Source of the DNA: Verrucomicrobia bacterium UBA3214
GTDB taxonomy: Bacteria; Verrucomicrobiota; Kiritimatiellia; RFP12; UBA1067
Length of the DNA stretch: 11,913 bases
Assembly: GCA_002363575.1 (NCBI GenBank)
Contig: DEWI01000153.1
Span: forward strand, 23,460 to 35,372
Direction: 5' to 3'
The notes below the pieces were generated by a model. That model saw only the letters and a list, made by a program, of their open reading frames with translations. It made no database searches and was not told where the DNA came from. How positions within the stretch are numbered: position 1 is the stretch's first letter; every line of letters starts with the position of its first letter. Positions 1-7,387 of this stretch are shown piece after piece. The position numbers were made by a program, and so were the translations under genes.

Positions 1-1782
1 TACGACTACTACCAGCCCGAAGCCTACATCCCGCAGACGGACACCTACATCGAAAAGGACGCTTCGATCAACGCCGAGATCGAGCGCTACCGCCTGGCGG
101 CGACGAACGCGCTGATCGCGCGGCGCGATGTGATCGTGGTGTCTTCGGTGTCGTGCATCTACGGGCTGGGCGAATCCACGGAGTATCGCGAGCTGGCCGT
201 CAGCGTGCGGCGCGGCGAGACGGTTTCGCGAAGCGCGCTCGCTTCGCGTCTCGCCGCCGCGCAGTACGCGCGCAACGACATCGAGTTCGCGCCGGGCTTC
301 TTCCGCGTGCGCGGCGACACGCTGGACGTCTTCCCCGCCTACGAGACGAAAGCCGTGCGGATCGAGTTTTTCGGCGACGAGATCGACGCGATAAGCGAGC
401 TCGACCCCGTGAGCGGCAAGAGGGGCGTCGCCATGCCGGCAGTGACGATAACGCCCGCCAAGCAGTTCGTGCTCGGCAAGGACAAGTTCGAGGCGGCGTT
501 CGTGCGCATACGCGAGGAGCTGGCGGAGCGCCTGGCGTATTTCGAAGCGAAAGGCAAGCTTCTTGAAGCCCAGAGACTGCGCGAGCGCACCGAATACGAT
601 ATCGAAATGATGCGCGAGCTAGGCTACTGCAACGGCATCGAAAACTATTCGCGGCCGCTTACGGGGCGCGCGCCCGGTTCGCATCCCGAGTGCCTGCTGG
701 ACTATTTCCCGCAAGACTTCCTGACGATCATCGACGAAAGCCATGTCGCCGTGCCGCAGATTCGCGCGATGTACAACGGCGACCAGGCGCGCAAGCAGAT
801 GCTGGTCGATTACGGCTTCCGCCTGCCAAGCGCGAAAGACAACCGCCCGCTCACCTTCGACGAGTTCAACGCGAAAGTCGGCCAGATCGTATTCTGCTCC
901 GCCACGCCCGGCGCGTACGAATATTCCGAGTCGCATACCGTCGCCGAGCAGGTCTTGCGCCCGACAGGCCTCCTCGACCCGGAAATCGAAATCCGCCCGC
1001 TCGCAAACCAGATCGACGACCTCATAGCGGAAATCCACAAAGTCGTGGAGAGCGAAGAGCCGGGGCGCGTGCTCGTCACGACGCTGACGAAGCGCAGCTC
1101 CGAAGACTTGAGCGCGTATCTGCGCGAAACGGGAATCCGCGTCGAGTATCTCCATTCGGGAATCGACGCGATCGAGCGCGTCGCGATTCTACAGCGCCTG
1201 CGCAAGGGCGATTTCGACGTGCTCGTCGGAATCAACCTTCTCCGAGAAGGCCTCGATCTCCCGGAAGTCGAACTCGTCGCGATCCTCGATGCCGACAAGG
1301 AAGGCTTCCTGCGCTCGGATACTTCCCTCGTGCAGACGGCCGGACGCGCCGCGCGCCATGTCAAAGGCCGCGTCATCCTCTATGCCGACAAAAAGACGGA
1401 TGCGATAAAAACGCTTCTGCGGATCACCGGCGACCACCGCAAGAGGCAGATGCAATGGAACAAGGAGCATGGCATCGTGCCGCATTCCGTCAAGCGCGAA
1501 ATCACCGAATCCACCTATCTCTACAAGGCCGACGGCAGGCAGGACGCGGCGCTCCCGCCGCCGCCCGCCGCAGACGGCGCCGCCGCGCAGGGCGCCGCCG
1601 CAGCAGCCGGCGCGGAGCTGATCGCCGAATTGACGCGCGAGATGCTCGAGGCGGCCGACAATCTCGAATTCGAGCGCGCGGCGTATTTGCGCGACCGCAT
1701 CAAGTCTTTGAAGGGCGCGGAGGGCGGCCGGGACGCGCGCGAAGCGAAGGCGCGCCGCGCGAAGCCGCGCCGCCGCAGGTAG
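1..1782 (+). CDS. uvrB: UvrB, excinuclease ABC subunit B (5'-truncated by window edge)
   Basis: UvrB is the helicase-like damage-verification subunit of UvrABC nucleotide excision repair. It is loaded by UvrA and then recruits UvrC. The reading frame is open from base 1 and gives 593 residues. It begins inside the damage-binding beta-hairpin (YDYYQPEAYIPQTD), so roughly 90 N-terminal residues including Walker A lie upstream; the Met codon at 130 is internal. Visible motifs are VSSVSCIYGLG, the Walker B box DESH (fragment residues 245-248), SATPGAYE, RPTGLLDPE, and the helicase motifs LVGINLLREGLDLPEVE and QTAGRAAR (from residue 445). A Pro/Ala-rich low-complexity linker, encoded at about 1540-1620, precedes the C-terminal UVR domain (about residues 539-572), which contacts UvrC. 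A very basic tail ends in RRRR. The extra linker and tail make it slightly longer than typical UvrB. Identification is secure. Confidence 0.98.
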   Translation, partial: YDYYQPEAYIPQTDTYIEKDASINAEIERYRLAATNALIARRDVIVVSSVSCIYGLGESTEYRELAVSVRRGETVSRSALASRLAAAQYARNDIEFAPGFFRVRGDTLDVFPAYETKAVRIEFFGDEIDAISELDPVSGKRGVAMPAVTITPAKQFVLGKDKFEAAFVRIREELAERLAYFEAKGKLLEAQRLRERTEYDIEMMRELGYCNGIENYSRPLTGRAPGSHPECLLDYFPQDFLTIIDESHVAVPQIRAMYNGDQARKQMLVDYGFRLPSAKDNRPLTFDEFNAKVGQIVFCSATPGAYEYSESHTVAEQVLRPTGLLDPEIEIRPLANQIDDLIAEIHKVVESEEPGRVLVTTLTKRSSEDLSAYLRETGIRVEYLHSGIDAIERVAILQRLRKGDFDVLVGINLLREGLDLPEVELVAILDADKEGFLRSDTSLVQTAGRAARHVKGRVILYADKKTDAIKTLLRITGDHRKRQMQWNKEHGIVPHSVKREITESTYLYKADGRQDAALPPPPAADGAAAQGAAAAAGAELIAELTREMLEAADNLEFERAAYLRDRIKSLKGAEGGRDAREAKARRAKPRRRR

Positions 1783-1805
1783 CAGGGGGAGGCGATGCGC
1801 GCGCG

Positions 1806-1828
1806 CGGGGCGAAATTCGCACGCCCCG
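1806..1828 (+). terminator. GC-rich hairpin after uvrB
   Basis: CGGGGCG (1806-1812) pairs perfectly with CGCCCCG (1822-1828) across a 9-nt loop, 24 nt after the uvrB stop codon and just before the -35 of the next promoter. There is no T-tract, so it is at best a non-canonical terminator or insulator between uvrB and the ATPase genes. The stem is seen directly; the function is inferred. Confidence 0.45.
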
Positions 1829-1833
1829 TCCCA

Positions 1834-1862
1834 TTGCCTATTCACCGGTTATATGCTATAAT
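1834..1862 (+). promoter_or_regulatory. Sigma70-type extended -10 promoter for the pilus ATPase genes
   Basis: TTGCCT (1834-1839, 4 of 6 matches to TTGACA), a 17-bp spacer and a perfect TATAAT (1857-1862) preceded by TGC (extended -10). Transcription would start near 1868-1870, only about 7-9 nt before the ATG at 1877. The message is therefore nearly leaderless, with only a weak GAGA in front of the start. The 12-mer ATATGCTATAAT recurs almost unchanged at 7515 and 11565. Confidence 0.75.
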
Positions 1863-1876
1863 ACGTTCCAGAGAAT

Positions 1877-3541
1877 ATGACAAGCAACGATGAATATGTA
1901 TTGCAGCTGCTGACCGAGCGCGGATTCGTATCCGAAGAGCAGGTACAGGCGGCTGCAATGTCGATGAGGGCCGAAAACGAGACGACGCTCGACGTGCTCG
2001 TCGCCGGCGGCACGCTCAGCGAAGACGATGTCCTCGGCACCGTGGCCGATCAGTTCGGTTTGAAGTATTGCCACATCAACCCGGAGGCGATCGACCCGGA
2101 GATCACCAAAGAAATCCCGGCCGACATCGCCAAGCGCTACGGCGTCGTGCCGGTGGTGGCCGACGGCGACTCAATAACCGTCGCGCTTTCCGACCCGATG
2201 GGCTACGACGCGATCGATTCCCTTCGCTACGTCTTGAACGGCCGCGAAGTGGAAGCCGTCATCACGCCGAAGGAGGAGATCGTCGCCGCGATGGCGAAGC
2301 TCTACCAGGCCGACGAACCCGCCGACGTGCAGACCCGCGACGAGTTCGCCGACGCCGAAGACGCAAACGGCAACGACGCGCCGGTGATCAAGCTCGCGAC
2401 GATGCTTATCACCAACGGCATCAAGATGAAGGCTTCCGATATCCACCTCGAGCCGATGGAGAAGGAATTCCGCGTGCGCTACCGCATCGACGGCGCGCTG
2501 CGCAAGATGGATTCGCCGCCGAAGCGCCTGCAGAGCGCGATCATCAGCCGCATCAAGATCATGTCGAAAATGAAAATCTCGGAGAAGCGCATCCCGCAGG
2601 ACGGCCGCATCCAGATTACCGTCAACGGCAAAGACCTCGACCTGCGCGTAAGCTCCGTGCCGACAAACCATGGCGAATCGATCGTCATGCGCGTCCTCGA
2701 CAAATCCAATCTCGCGCTCGGCCTCCCGCAGCTCGGCTTCCTTTCAGACGACCAGACGACGTTCGAGCGCCTCATCAAGCTTCCGGACGGCGTCGTTCTT
2801 GTCACCGGGCCGACCGGCTCCGGAAAGACGACGACGCTCTACGCCTGCCTCGGGCAGATCAACACCCCGGACAAGAAGCTCATCACCGTCGAAGACCCTG
2901 TCGAATACCAGATGAGCGGCATCAACCAGGTCCAGGTCAATAAAGACGTAGGCCTCGACTTCTCCGCCGCGCTGCGCTCCATCCTCCGCCAGGCGCCGAA
3001 TATCGTGATGATCGGAGAAATCCGCGACGAGGAGACCGCGGGCATCGCCATGGAAGCCGCGCTCACGGGCCACCTCGTGTTCTCGACTCTGCACACGAAC
3101 GACGCGCCAAGCGCCGTGACCCGTCTGCTCGACATCGGCTGCAAGCCGTTCCTCGTCGCATCGGCGTTGCGCGCGGCGATGGCGCAGCGCCTCGTGAGGG
3201 CGATATGCGAGAATTGCCGCGAGGCCTACACGCCTTCCGACCGCGAACTCAAGATGCTCGGGCAGTTCTCGAAGACAATGCCAGAGCGCATGTACCACGG
3301 CGCAGGCTGCGAGAAGTGCGGCAGGAGCGGTTACAAGGGAAGAAAGGGCATTTTCGAAATCTTCAAAGTCGATGACACGATCCAGCGCCTCATCTTCGAC
3401 CACGCGCCGGCTACGCTGCTGCGGCAGCGCGCGCGCGAAATGGGCATGCGCACGCTTCGCGAGGACGGAATGCTCAAAGTCGCAAACGGCATGACTTCGC
3501 TCTCCGAAGTCCTGCGCGTCACGATGGGAGACGCCGACTGA
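1877..3541 (+). CDS. pilB: Type IV pilus/type II secretion assembly ATPase (PilB/GspE family), copy 1
   Basis: This is a hexameric cytoplasmic ATPase that powers pilin (or pseudopilin) extrusion through the inner-membrane platform protein. The 554 residues are full length for the family. Residues about 1-145 form an MshEN/GspE-N-type N-terminal domain. The N2 and catalytic domains follow, with ASDIHLEP (186-193), Walker A GPTGSGKT (311-318), Asp box TVEDPVEY (337-344), Walker B with GEIRDEE (380-386) and His box GHLVFSTLHT (398-407). A C4 zinc motif (C444, C447, C478, C481) is typical of PilB and GspE and absent from PilT. The stretch before Walker B reads RQAPN where RQDPD is more usual. The start at 1877 fits the promoter spacing, and the next in-frame Met lies 27 codons in. 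Adjacency to pilT favours a pilus role over a secretion role, but the two cannot be separated by sequence alone. Confidence 0.93.
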   Translation: MTSNDEYVLQLLTERGFVSEEQVQAAAMSMRAENETTLDVLVAGGTLSEDDVLGTVADQFGLKYCHINPEAIDPEITKEIPADIAKRYGVVPVVADGDSITVALSDPMGYDAIDSLRYVLNGREVEAVITPKEEIVAAMAKLYQADEPADVQTRDEFADAEDANGNDAPVIKLATMLITNGIKMKASDIHLEPMEKEFRVRYRIDGALRKMDSPPKRLQSAIISRIKIMSKMKISEKRIPQDGRIQITVNGKDLDLRVSSVPTNHGESIVMRVLDKSNLALGLPQLGFLSDDQTTFERLIKLPDGVVLVTGPTGSGKTTTLYACLGQINTPDKKLITVEDPVEYQMSGINQVQVNKDVGLDFSAALRSILRQAPNIVMIGEIRDEETAGIAMEAALTGHLVFSTLHTNDAPSAVTRLLDIGCKPFLVASALRAAMAQRLVRAICENCREAYTPSDRELKMLGQFSKTMPERMYHGAGCEKCGRSGYKGRKGIFEIFKVDDTIQRLIFDHAPATLLRQRAREMGMRTLREDGMLKVANGMTSLSEVLRVTMGDAD

Positions 3542-3550
3542 CAGCGCACG

Positions 3551-3582
3551 GCCGCCGCCCCGGCACACCGCATGGCGGCGGC
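3551..3582 (+). terminator. GC hairpin after the first ATPase gene
   Basis: GCCGCCGCC (3551-3559) pairs perfectly with GGCGGCGGC (3574-3582), starting 10 nt after the stop codon. The loop is 14 nt with a small nested CGG/CCG stem. No T-tract follows. A second 6-bp stem (GCGGCC 3619-3624 with GGCCGC 3629-3634) lies in the same gap. The pair may attenuate transcription or protect the 3' end between pilB and pilT rather than terminate fully, because no clear promoter for pilT is visible. Confidence 0.45.
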
Positions 3583-3677
3583 GCGCGCGCACTGCGGATT
3601 CGAAAGACAACGGCTGGCGCGGCCGGCAGGCCGCCGCGACGCCACGGAAAACAAAACAATTTGACGAGGAGAAGGAT

Positions 3678-4805
3678 ATGGACGTTTCGATGAAAGAACT
3701 CCTGATGGCGATGATCGACGAAGGCGGCTCGGATTTGCACATCCGCGCGTACATGCCGCCGGAGTTGCGCGTCCACGGCGAGCTTTGCCCGCTCGCCGAC
3801 GAAGAACTCACGGAAGAGGATTCCCTGAACCTCTGCAGCGAGATCGCCAGTGAAGAGCAGATGGCGGAAGTAGAGCAGAACGGCGGCGCGGACTTCGCCA
3901 TAGCTTTCAGTGACATGTGCACGGAGGAGGAACTTCAGACCGAAGATCCCAAGCGCCTCAACACGCGCTTCCGCGTCTCCGTCTTCAAAGAGCGCAAGCG
4001 CTACGGCATGGTGCTGCGCCAGATTCCTTCGACGCTGCTTACGATGGAGCAGCTGGGGCTGCCGCCGGTCGTCAAGGAGCTGCTCTTCAAGCCGCGCGGC
4101 CTCATCCTCGTCACCGGCCCGACAGGCTCCGGCAAATCCACGACGCTCGCGTCCATGCTCAACGTCATCAACCACGAGCGCTCCGTTCACATCATCACGA
4201 TCGAAGACCCTATCGAATTCTACCACAAGTCCGACAAGTCTTTGATTACGCAGCGTGAAGTCGGCGACGACGTGCCGTCGTTCGCGGAGGCCATCAGACG
4301 CGCGCTCCGCCAAGACCCCGACGTCATTCTCGTCGGCGAAATGCGCGATATAGAGACGATCGGCGCGGCTGTCACGGCGGCGGAGACCGGCCACCTCGTC
4401 TTCGGCACCCTCCACACCACCGGCGCCGCAGAGACGGTGGACCGCATCATAGACGCCTTCCCGACCAACCAGCAGGCGCAGGTCCGCACGCAGCTCGCCG
4501 CCGGCCTCCAGGCCGTGATTTCGCAGATTCTCCTGCCGCGCCTGGACGAGAACGGCGAAGTCCACGGGCGCGTCGCTGCTTTCGAAATCATGACATCCAC
4601 CGACGCGATCCGCAGCAGAATACGCGACGGCAAGACGAATATGATCAAGTCCGATCTCCAGACCGGCGCGAAGTACGGCATGCAGTCGCTCGATGCGCAC
4701 TTGACTCAACTCTACAAGCAGGGGCTTATCGCCTACGAGGAACTTATCACCAAGTCCCAGGATCCGGATTCCATCGTCGAGAAACTCAAAGAGGAGATGG
4801 GCTGA
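3678..4805 (+). CDS. pilT: PilT, type IV pilus retraction ATPase
   Basis: PilT is a cytoplasmic hexameric ATPase that drives pilus depolymerisation and hence twitching, adhesion and often DNA uptake. The 375 residues start with a PAS-like N-terminal domain (SDLHIRAYMPPELRVHGEL). Walker A is GPTGSGKS (147-154), the Asp box TIEDPIEF (174-181), Walker B DVILVGEMRD (215-224) and the His box GHLVFGTLHT (238-247). The retraction signature AIRxxIRDGK is at 310-319. There is no MshEN domain and no C4 zinc motif, which separates it from its two neighbours. Residues about 79-96 (acidic, CTEEELQTEDPKRLN) are extra relative to typical PilT, where the beta-strand runs straight into RFRVxxFxQR. The start is fixed by a strong Shine-Dalgarno, GAGGAGAAGG (3666-3675), just before the ATG. 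It sits between two assembly ATPases on the same strand, so co-expression is likely. Confidence 0.96.
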   Translation: MDVSMKELLMAMIDEGGSDLHIRAYMPPELRVHGELCPLADEELTEEDSLNLCSEIASEEQMAEVEQNGGADFAIAFSDMCTEEELQTEDPKRLNTRFRVSVFKERKRYGMVLRQIPSTLLTMEQLGLPPVVKELLFKPRGLILVTGPTGSGKSTTLASMLNVINHERSVHIITIEDPIEFYHKSDKSLITQREVGDDVPSFAEAIRRALRQDPDVILVGEMRDIETIGAAVTAAETGHLVFGTLHTTGAAETVDRIIDAFPTNQQAQVRTQLAAGLQAVISQILLPRLDENGEVHGRVAAFEIMTSTDAIRSRIRDGKTNMIKSDLQTGAKYGMQSLDAHLTQLYKQGLIAYEELITKSQDPDSIVEKLKEEMG

Positions 4806-4860
4806 GCAAACCGCGGCGCCGCAAGCCCGCAACCCGCAGACCTCGTATGCAGGAACGCAG

Positions 4861-4906
4861 ATTCCCCGATTCAACAATTCCATAATTTCACAACTCCACA
4901 ATCTCC
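4861..4906 (+). repeat. Octanucleotide tandem repeat abutting a start codon
   Basis: Units of exactly 8 nt run in phase up to the ATG at 4907: ATTCCCCG, ATTCAACA, ATTCCATA, ATTTCACA, ACTCCACA and a partial ATCTCC. The tract is poor in G (one G in 46 nt), would be unstructured in RNA, and leaves no Shine-Dalgarno for the downstream ATPase. It may act as an A/C/U-rich translation-initiation region, or be a degenerate microsatellite. The periodicity is seen directly; any role is inferred. Confidence 0.7.
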
Positions 4907-6598
4907 ATGCTCGATCCGATATTGCAATTGCTCGTCCAAAACGGCTATCTGGACGAAGACGGCGCCAAAGATCTCGCGGACATCGCGAAGACCGAGTCTA
5001 AGACCGTGCGTCAGCTCGTAATCGATCAGCAGATTCTCACTGAAGACGACCTCCTCGGATTGATGGCGGCCGACCAGAATACCGAGGCGATCGACCTCGG
5101 CGCCATGACCATCGAGACGGAGGTTACGGAGTCCATCCCCGCCTCCACCGCGAGAATGTACAACGTCTTCCCCGTCGAATCCGACGACGAGACGGTCACG
5201 CTCGCGGCGTTCGATCTCGTCGATCCGCGCATTTCCGACGAAATGCAGTTCTCGCTGGGCAAGGCGGTCAGGATAGTGTTTGCGCGCGAGGCCGACGTGA
5301 TGGCCCGCATTTCGCAGTACTACGGCGACGCGAACGAATCCGTCGCCGACATGATCAAGCAGCTCGGCGAAGGCATGTCGGACGACGATTCGCTCTCCGG
5401 CGCCAACGTCAACGATATCGCGTCGATGGAGTCCGCGGCGAATTCATCGGCGATCATCCGCTTCGTGAATCTCGTTCTCTACCAGGGCGTCGTGGACCGC
5501 GCCGCCGATATCCACATCGAGCCGTTCGAAAACGATTTCAAGATCCGCTACCGCGTCGATGGCGCGCTTTACGAGATGAAGGCGCCGGATGTGAAGATGG
5601 CGCCGGCGATCATTTCGCGTATCAAGATCCTCGCCAACTTGAACATCTCCGAGCGCCGCATCCCGCAGGACGGCCGCATCGCGCTCACCGTCGCGGGGCG
5701 CCCGGTGGATTTGCGCGTCTCCTGCCTGCCCACGACCCACGGCGAGTCTGTCGTAATGCGTATTCTCGACCAGTCGGCGACTTCTCTCGACCTGGAAAAC
5801 GTCGGTCTGCCCGAAGACGTGTACGAGCAGATCACGCTCGATATCGAGAAGCCGAACGGCATCTTCATCGTCACCGGCCCTACGGGATCGGGAAAGACCA
5901 CCACGCTCTACTCCATCCTCCGCCGCATCAACCAGATCGACACCAAGCTCCTGACGGCGGAAGAGCCGGTCGAATACAATGTCGATGGCATCGTCCAGGT
6001 GCCGATCGATCCCAAGGTCGGCAATACGTTCGCGAAAGTGCTGCGCGCCTTCCTCCGCCAAGACCCGGATGTGATGATGATCGGCGAGATTCGCGATTTG
6101 GAGACCGCCGAAATCGCTATTCAAGCCGCGCTCACCGGCCACTTCGTATTCTCGACTCTGCACACGAACGACGCCGCAGGCGCCGTCACGCGCTTTGTCG
6201 ATATGAACGTCGCGCCGTATCTGCTTTCTTCCACTCTCGAAGGCGTGCTCGGCCAGCGCCTCGTCAGAACCTGCTGCGCAGAATGCAAGGTGGCGTACGA
6301 GCCGGACGACGAGCAGCTCGAACGCATCGAAATGACCCGCGAACAGATAGGCGGCCGCCCGTTCTATTTCGGCAAGGGCTGCAAGACGTGCAACGGCACC
6401 GGCTACAAGGGCCGCAAGGCGGTCGTCGAGTATCTGCGCATGTCCAATCCCCTGCGCGAACTCGTCAACAACCGCGCGCCGACGTTGATTCTTCGCGAGA
6501 AGGCTCGCGAACTCGGCATGCGGACGATGCGCGAACACGGCATCCAGGCCATTCTCGACGGCTATACTACGATCGACGAAGTCCTGCGCTATACGTGA
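4907..6598 (+). CDS. Type IV pilus/type II secretion assembly ATPase (PilB/GspE family), copy 2
   Basis: This is a second, diverged assembly ATPase of 563 residues with the same architecture as the gene at 1877. Residues 1-140 form an MshEN-like N-terminal domain. Then come AADIHIEP (199-206), Walker A GPTGSGKT (324-331), Walker B with GEIRDLET (393-400), His box GHFVFSTLHT (411-420) and a C4 zinc motif (C457, C460, C492, C495). The Asp box reads TAEEPVEY (350-357), with Glu where copy 1 and most relatives have Asp. An acidic, Ser-rich linker (about 152-182) joins the N-terminal and catalytic parts. It may serve a second pilus or a type II secretion machine, or form mixed or alternative motors with copy 1; no pilC, pilin or secretin in the window decides this. 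No Shine-Dalgarno precedes the ATG. The start is chosen because the N-terminal domain aligns with copy 1 from there. Confidence 0.92.
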   Translation: MLDPILQLLVQNGYLDEDGAKDLADIAKTESKTVRQLVIDQQILTEDDLLGLMAADQNTEAIDLGAMTIETEVTESIPASTARMYNVFPVESDDETVTLAAFDLVDPRISDEMQFSLGKAVRIVFAREADVMARISQYYGDANESVADMIKQLGEGMSDDDSLSGANVNDIASMESAANSSAIIRFVNLVLYQGVVDRAADIHIEPFENDFKIRYRVDGALYEMKAPDVKMAPAIISRIKILANLNISERRIPQDGRIALTVAGRPVDLRVSCLPTTHGESVVMRILDQSATSLDLENVGLPEDVYEQITLDIEKPNGIFIVTGPTGSGKTTTLYSILRRINQIDTKLLTAEEPVEYNVDGIVQVPIDPKVGNTFAKVLRAFLRQDPDVMMIGEIRDLETAEIAIQAALTGHFVFSTLHTNDAAGAVTRFVDMNVAPYLLSSTLEGVLGQRLVRTCCAECKVAYEPDDEQLERIEMTREQIGGRPFYFGKGCKTCNGTGYKGRKAVVEYLRMSNPLRELVNNRAPTLILREKARELGMRTMREHGIQAILDGYTTIDEVLRYT

Positions 6599-6600
6599 GC

Positions 6601-6626
6601 GCGCGGCGCGCGAATGCGCGCCGCGC
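6601..6626 (+). terminator. Very strong GC stem-loop after the third ATPase gene
   Basis: GCGCGGCGCGC (6601-6611) and GCGCGCCGCGC (6616-6626) form a perfect 11-bp stem with a GAAT tetraloop, beginning 3 nt after the TGA stop at 6596-6598. It lacks a T-tract, like the other gene-end hairpins in this window. Its position and strength make it the likely end of the ATPase operon. Confidence 0.65.
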
Positions 6627-6707
6627 CGCGTCCGCCTGCCTCCGGAAGCGGCTGGGGGATGGAGCAAAGCGCGCCGGGATTCCCGTGCAGGTCCGAGGGG
6701 TTTTCGC

Positions 6708-6938
6708 ATGATACAGTTTGCAAGAGTCGCAGCCGTCATTGCTCTCGTTGTGTATGCCGGTGTGTTGGCGACGCCGAAAGGCCGCGAACCCCTCCCGGTG
6801 CGCGCTATCCAGCGCGCTATCGCCAAAGCGCGCGGCACGCCGCTTCAGACTCCGGACGAGGGCGCTCCCGTTCCCGTCTCGCGGCGTCTGGCGGCTTTCA
6901 CGCTCGTCATCGTGGCTTTCATCCTCGCGGTCGTATAG
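6708..6938 (+). CDS. Small two-helix membrane protein, unknown function
   Basis: This encodes 76 residues with no recognised family. Two hydrophobic segments, about residues 3-21 (QFARVAAVIALVVYAGVLA) and about 60-76 (LAAFTLVIVAFILAVV), flank a basic, proline-containing loop (TPKGREPLPVRAIQRAIAKARG). It is probably a bitopic helical hairpin in the inner membrane. The start is supported by GAGGGG (6695-6700), 7 nt before the ATG. It lies 109 bp after the ATPase operon and beyond its hairpin, on the same strand. It could be an accessory protein of the pilus or secretion apparatus, but proximity is the only argument. Codon choice looks like its neighbours. The main doubt is its small size. Confidence 0.5.
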   Translation: MIQFARVAAVIALVVYAGVLATPKGREPLPVRAIQRAIAKARGTPLQTPDEGAPVPVSRRLAAFTLVIVAFILAVV

Positions 6939-7211
6939 CTCTCCGCCCCTAGGCTTTACCATCCCGCAAACCCTGCCCGGACTTTTTATACGGCGGCTGG
7001 CAGGAAGAATCTCCCGTCATGTTTTTCAGTCGCGGATTTGCGAGAAAATATCGTCGCGGCATTGAGTATTTATCGAATAATTCTCGATAATTCTACGAAC
7101 CATGTTTGAAAATGCCGGGCGTTTTCCCCGCCCCCCGGTTTCTTGAATGCGGCGGCGCTTGGCCGGCGCCGCCGCGCGGTTTCCTCGTCGATCCCCCCAT
7201 TGCGGAACACC
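6939..7211. other. Intergenic region, no supported gene
   Basis: The short frames here lack recognisable domains and are crossed by repeats. An AT-rich patch around 7040-7100 contains the near-repeated words TCGAATAATTC and TCGATAATTC. A perfect 10-bp GC hairpin follows: GCGGCGGCGC at 7149-7158 with GCGCCGCCGC at 7166-7175, loop TTGGCCG. It is too far from a stop codon to be assigned as a terminator of the small membrane protein gene with confidence. Confidence 0.5.
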
Positions 7212-7233
7212 CGGCGCTCCCCGGCGCTTTCGC

Positions 7234-7387
7234 AACCGATACCTATCGCCTCTTCAACCGATACCTATCGCTTCCTCGACCGATACCTATCGCCTCTTCA
7301 ACCGATAACTATCGCTTCGCCAACCGATACCTATCGCTTCGCGAGGCGATAACTGTCGCCTCGGCAACCGATACCTGTCGCTTTGGC
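7234..7387. repeat. Seven-unit, 22-bp tandem repeat array with dyad cores
   Basis: Seven consecutive 22-bp units start at 7234, 7256, 7278, 7300, 7322, 7344 and 7366, with no length variation. The consensus is AACCGATACCTATCGC plus CTCTTC or similar. Each unit carries an imperfect dyad, CGATACCTATCG. Unit 6 is changed on both arms so that a longer dyad survives (CGAGGCGA 7342-7349 with TCGCCTCG 7356-7363). A 14-bp sequence, GCGCTCCCCGGCGC, lies on both sides (7214-7227 and 7390-7403), exactly 176 bp, or 8 units, apart, so even the flanks keep the 22-bp register. There are no spacers, so it is not CRISPR. The period is close to two DNA turns, which would put every dyad on one helix face. Confidence 0.92.

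Noticed and set aside
130-132. ATG at 130 as the uvrB start
   Set aside because: The frame is open upstream to base 1 and encodes conserved UvrB sequence (the beta-hairpin), so this Met is internal.
690-1880. 396-residue + strand frame overlapping uvrB
   Set aside because: It is an out-of-frame Arg/Pro-rich shadow of the UvrB reading frame, running into the following promoter.
3661-3666. TTGACG as a -35 box for pilT
   Set aside because: No -10 hexamer follows at suitable spacing. The start codon and Shine-Dalgarno come only a few bases later.
2744-3922. 392-residue minus-strand frame across pilB and pilT
   Set aside because: It spans two well-supported + strand genes and their intergenic hairpins, and no family resemblance is seen.
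3519-4901. 460-residue open frame on the minus strand opposite pilT
   Set aside because: It is a shadow of high-GC codon usage. It lies antisense to a full PilT with all motifs, is rich in Arg/Ala/Asp/His, and has no domain.
5444-6838. 464-residue open frame on the minus strand opposite the second ATPase gene
   Set aside because: It is the antisense mirror of the ATPase, again Arg/Ala/Asp/His-rich without recognisable motifs. The + strand gene explains the region.
7234-7387. CRISPR array
   Set aside because: The units are contiguous 22-bp repeats with no unique spacers and no cas genes in the window.
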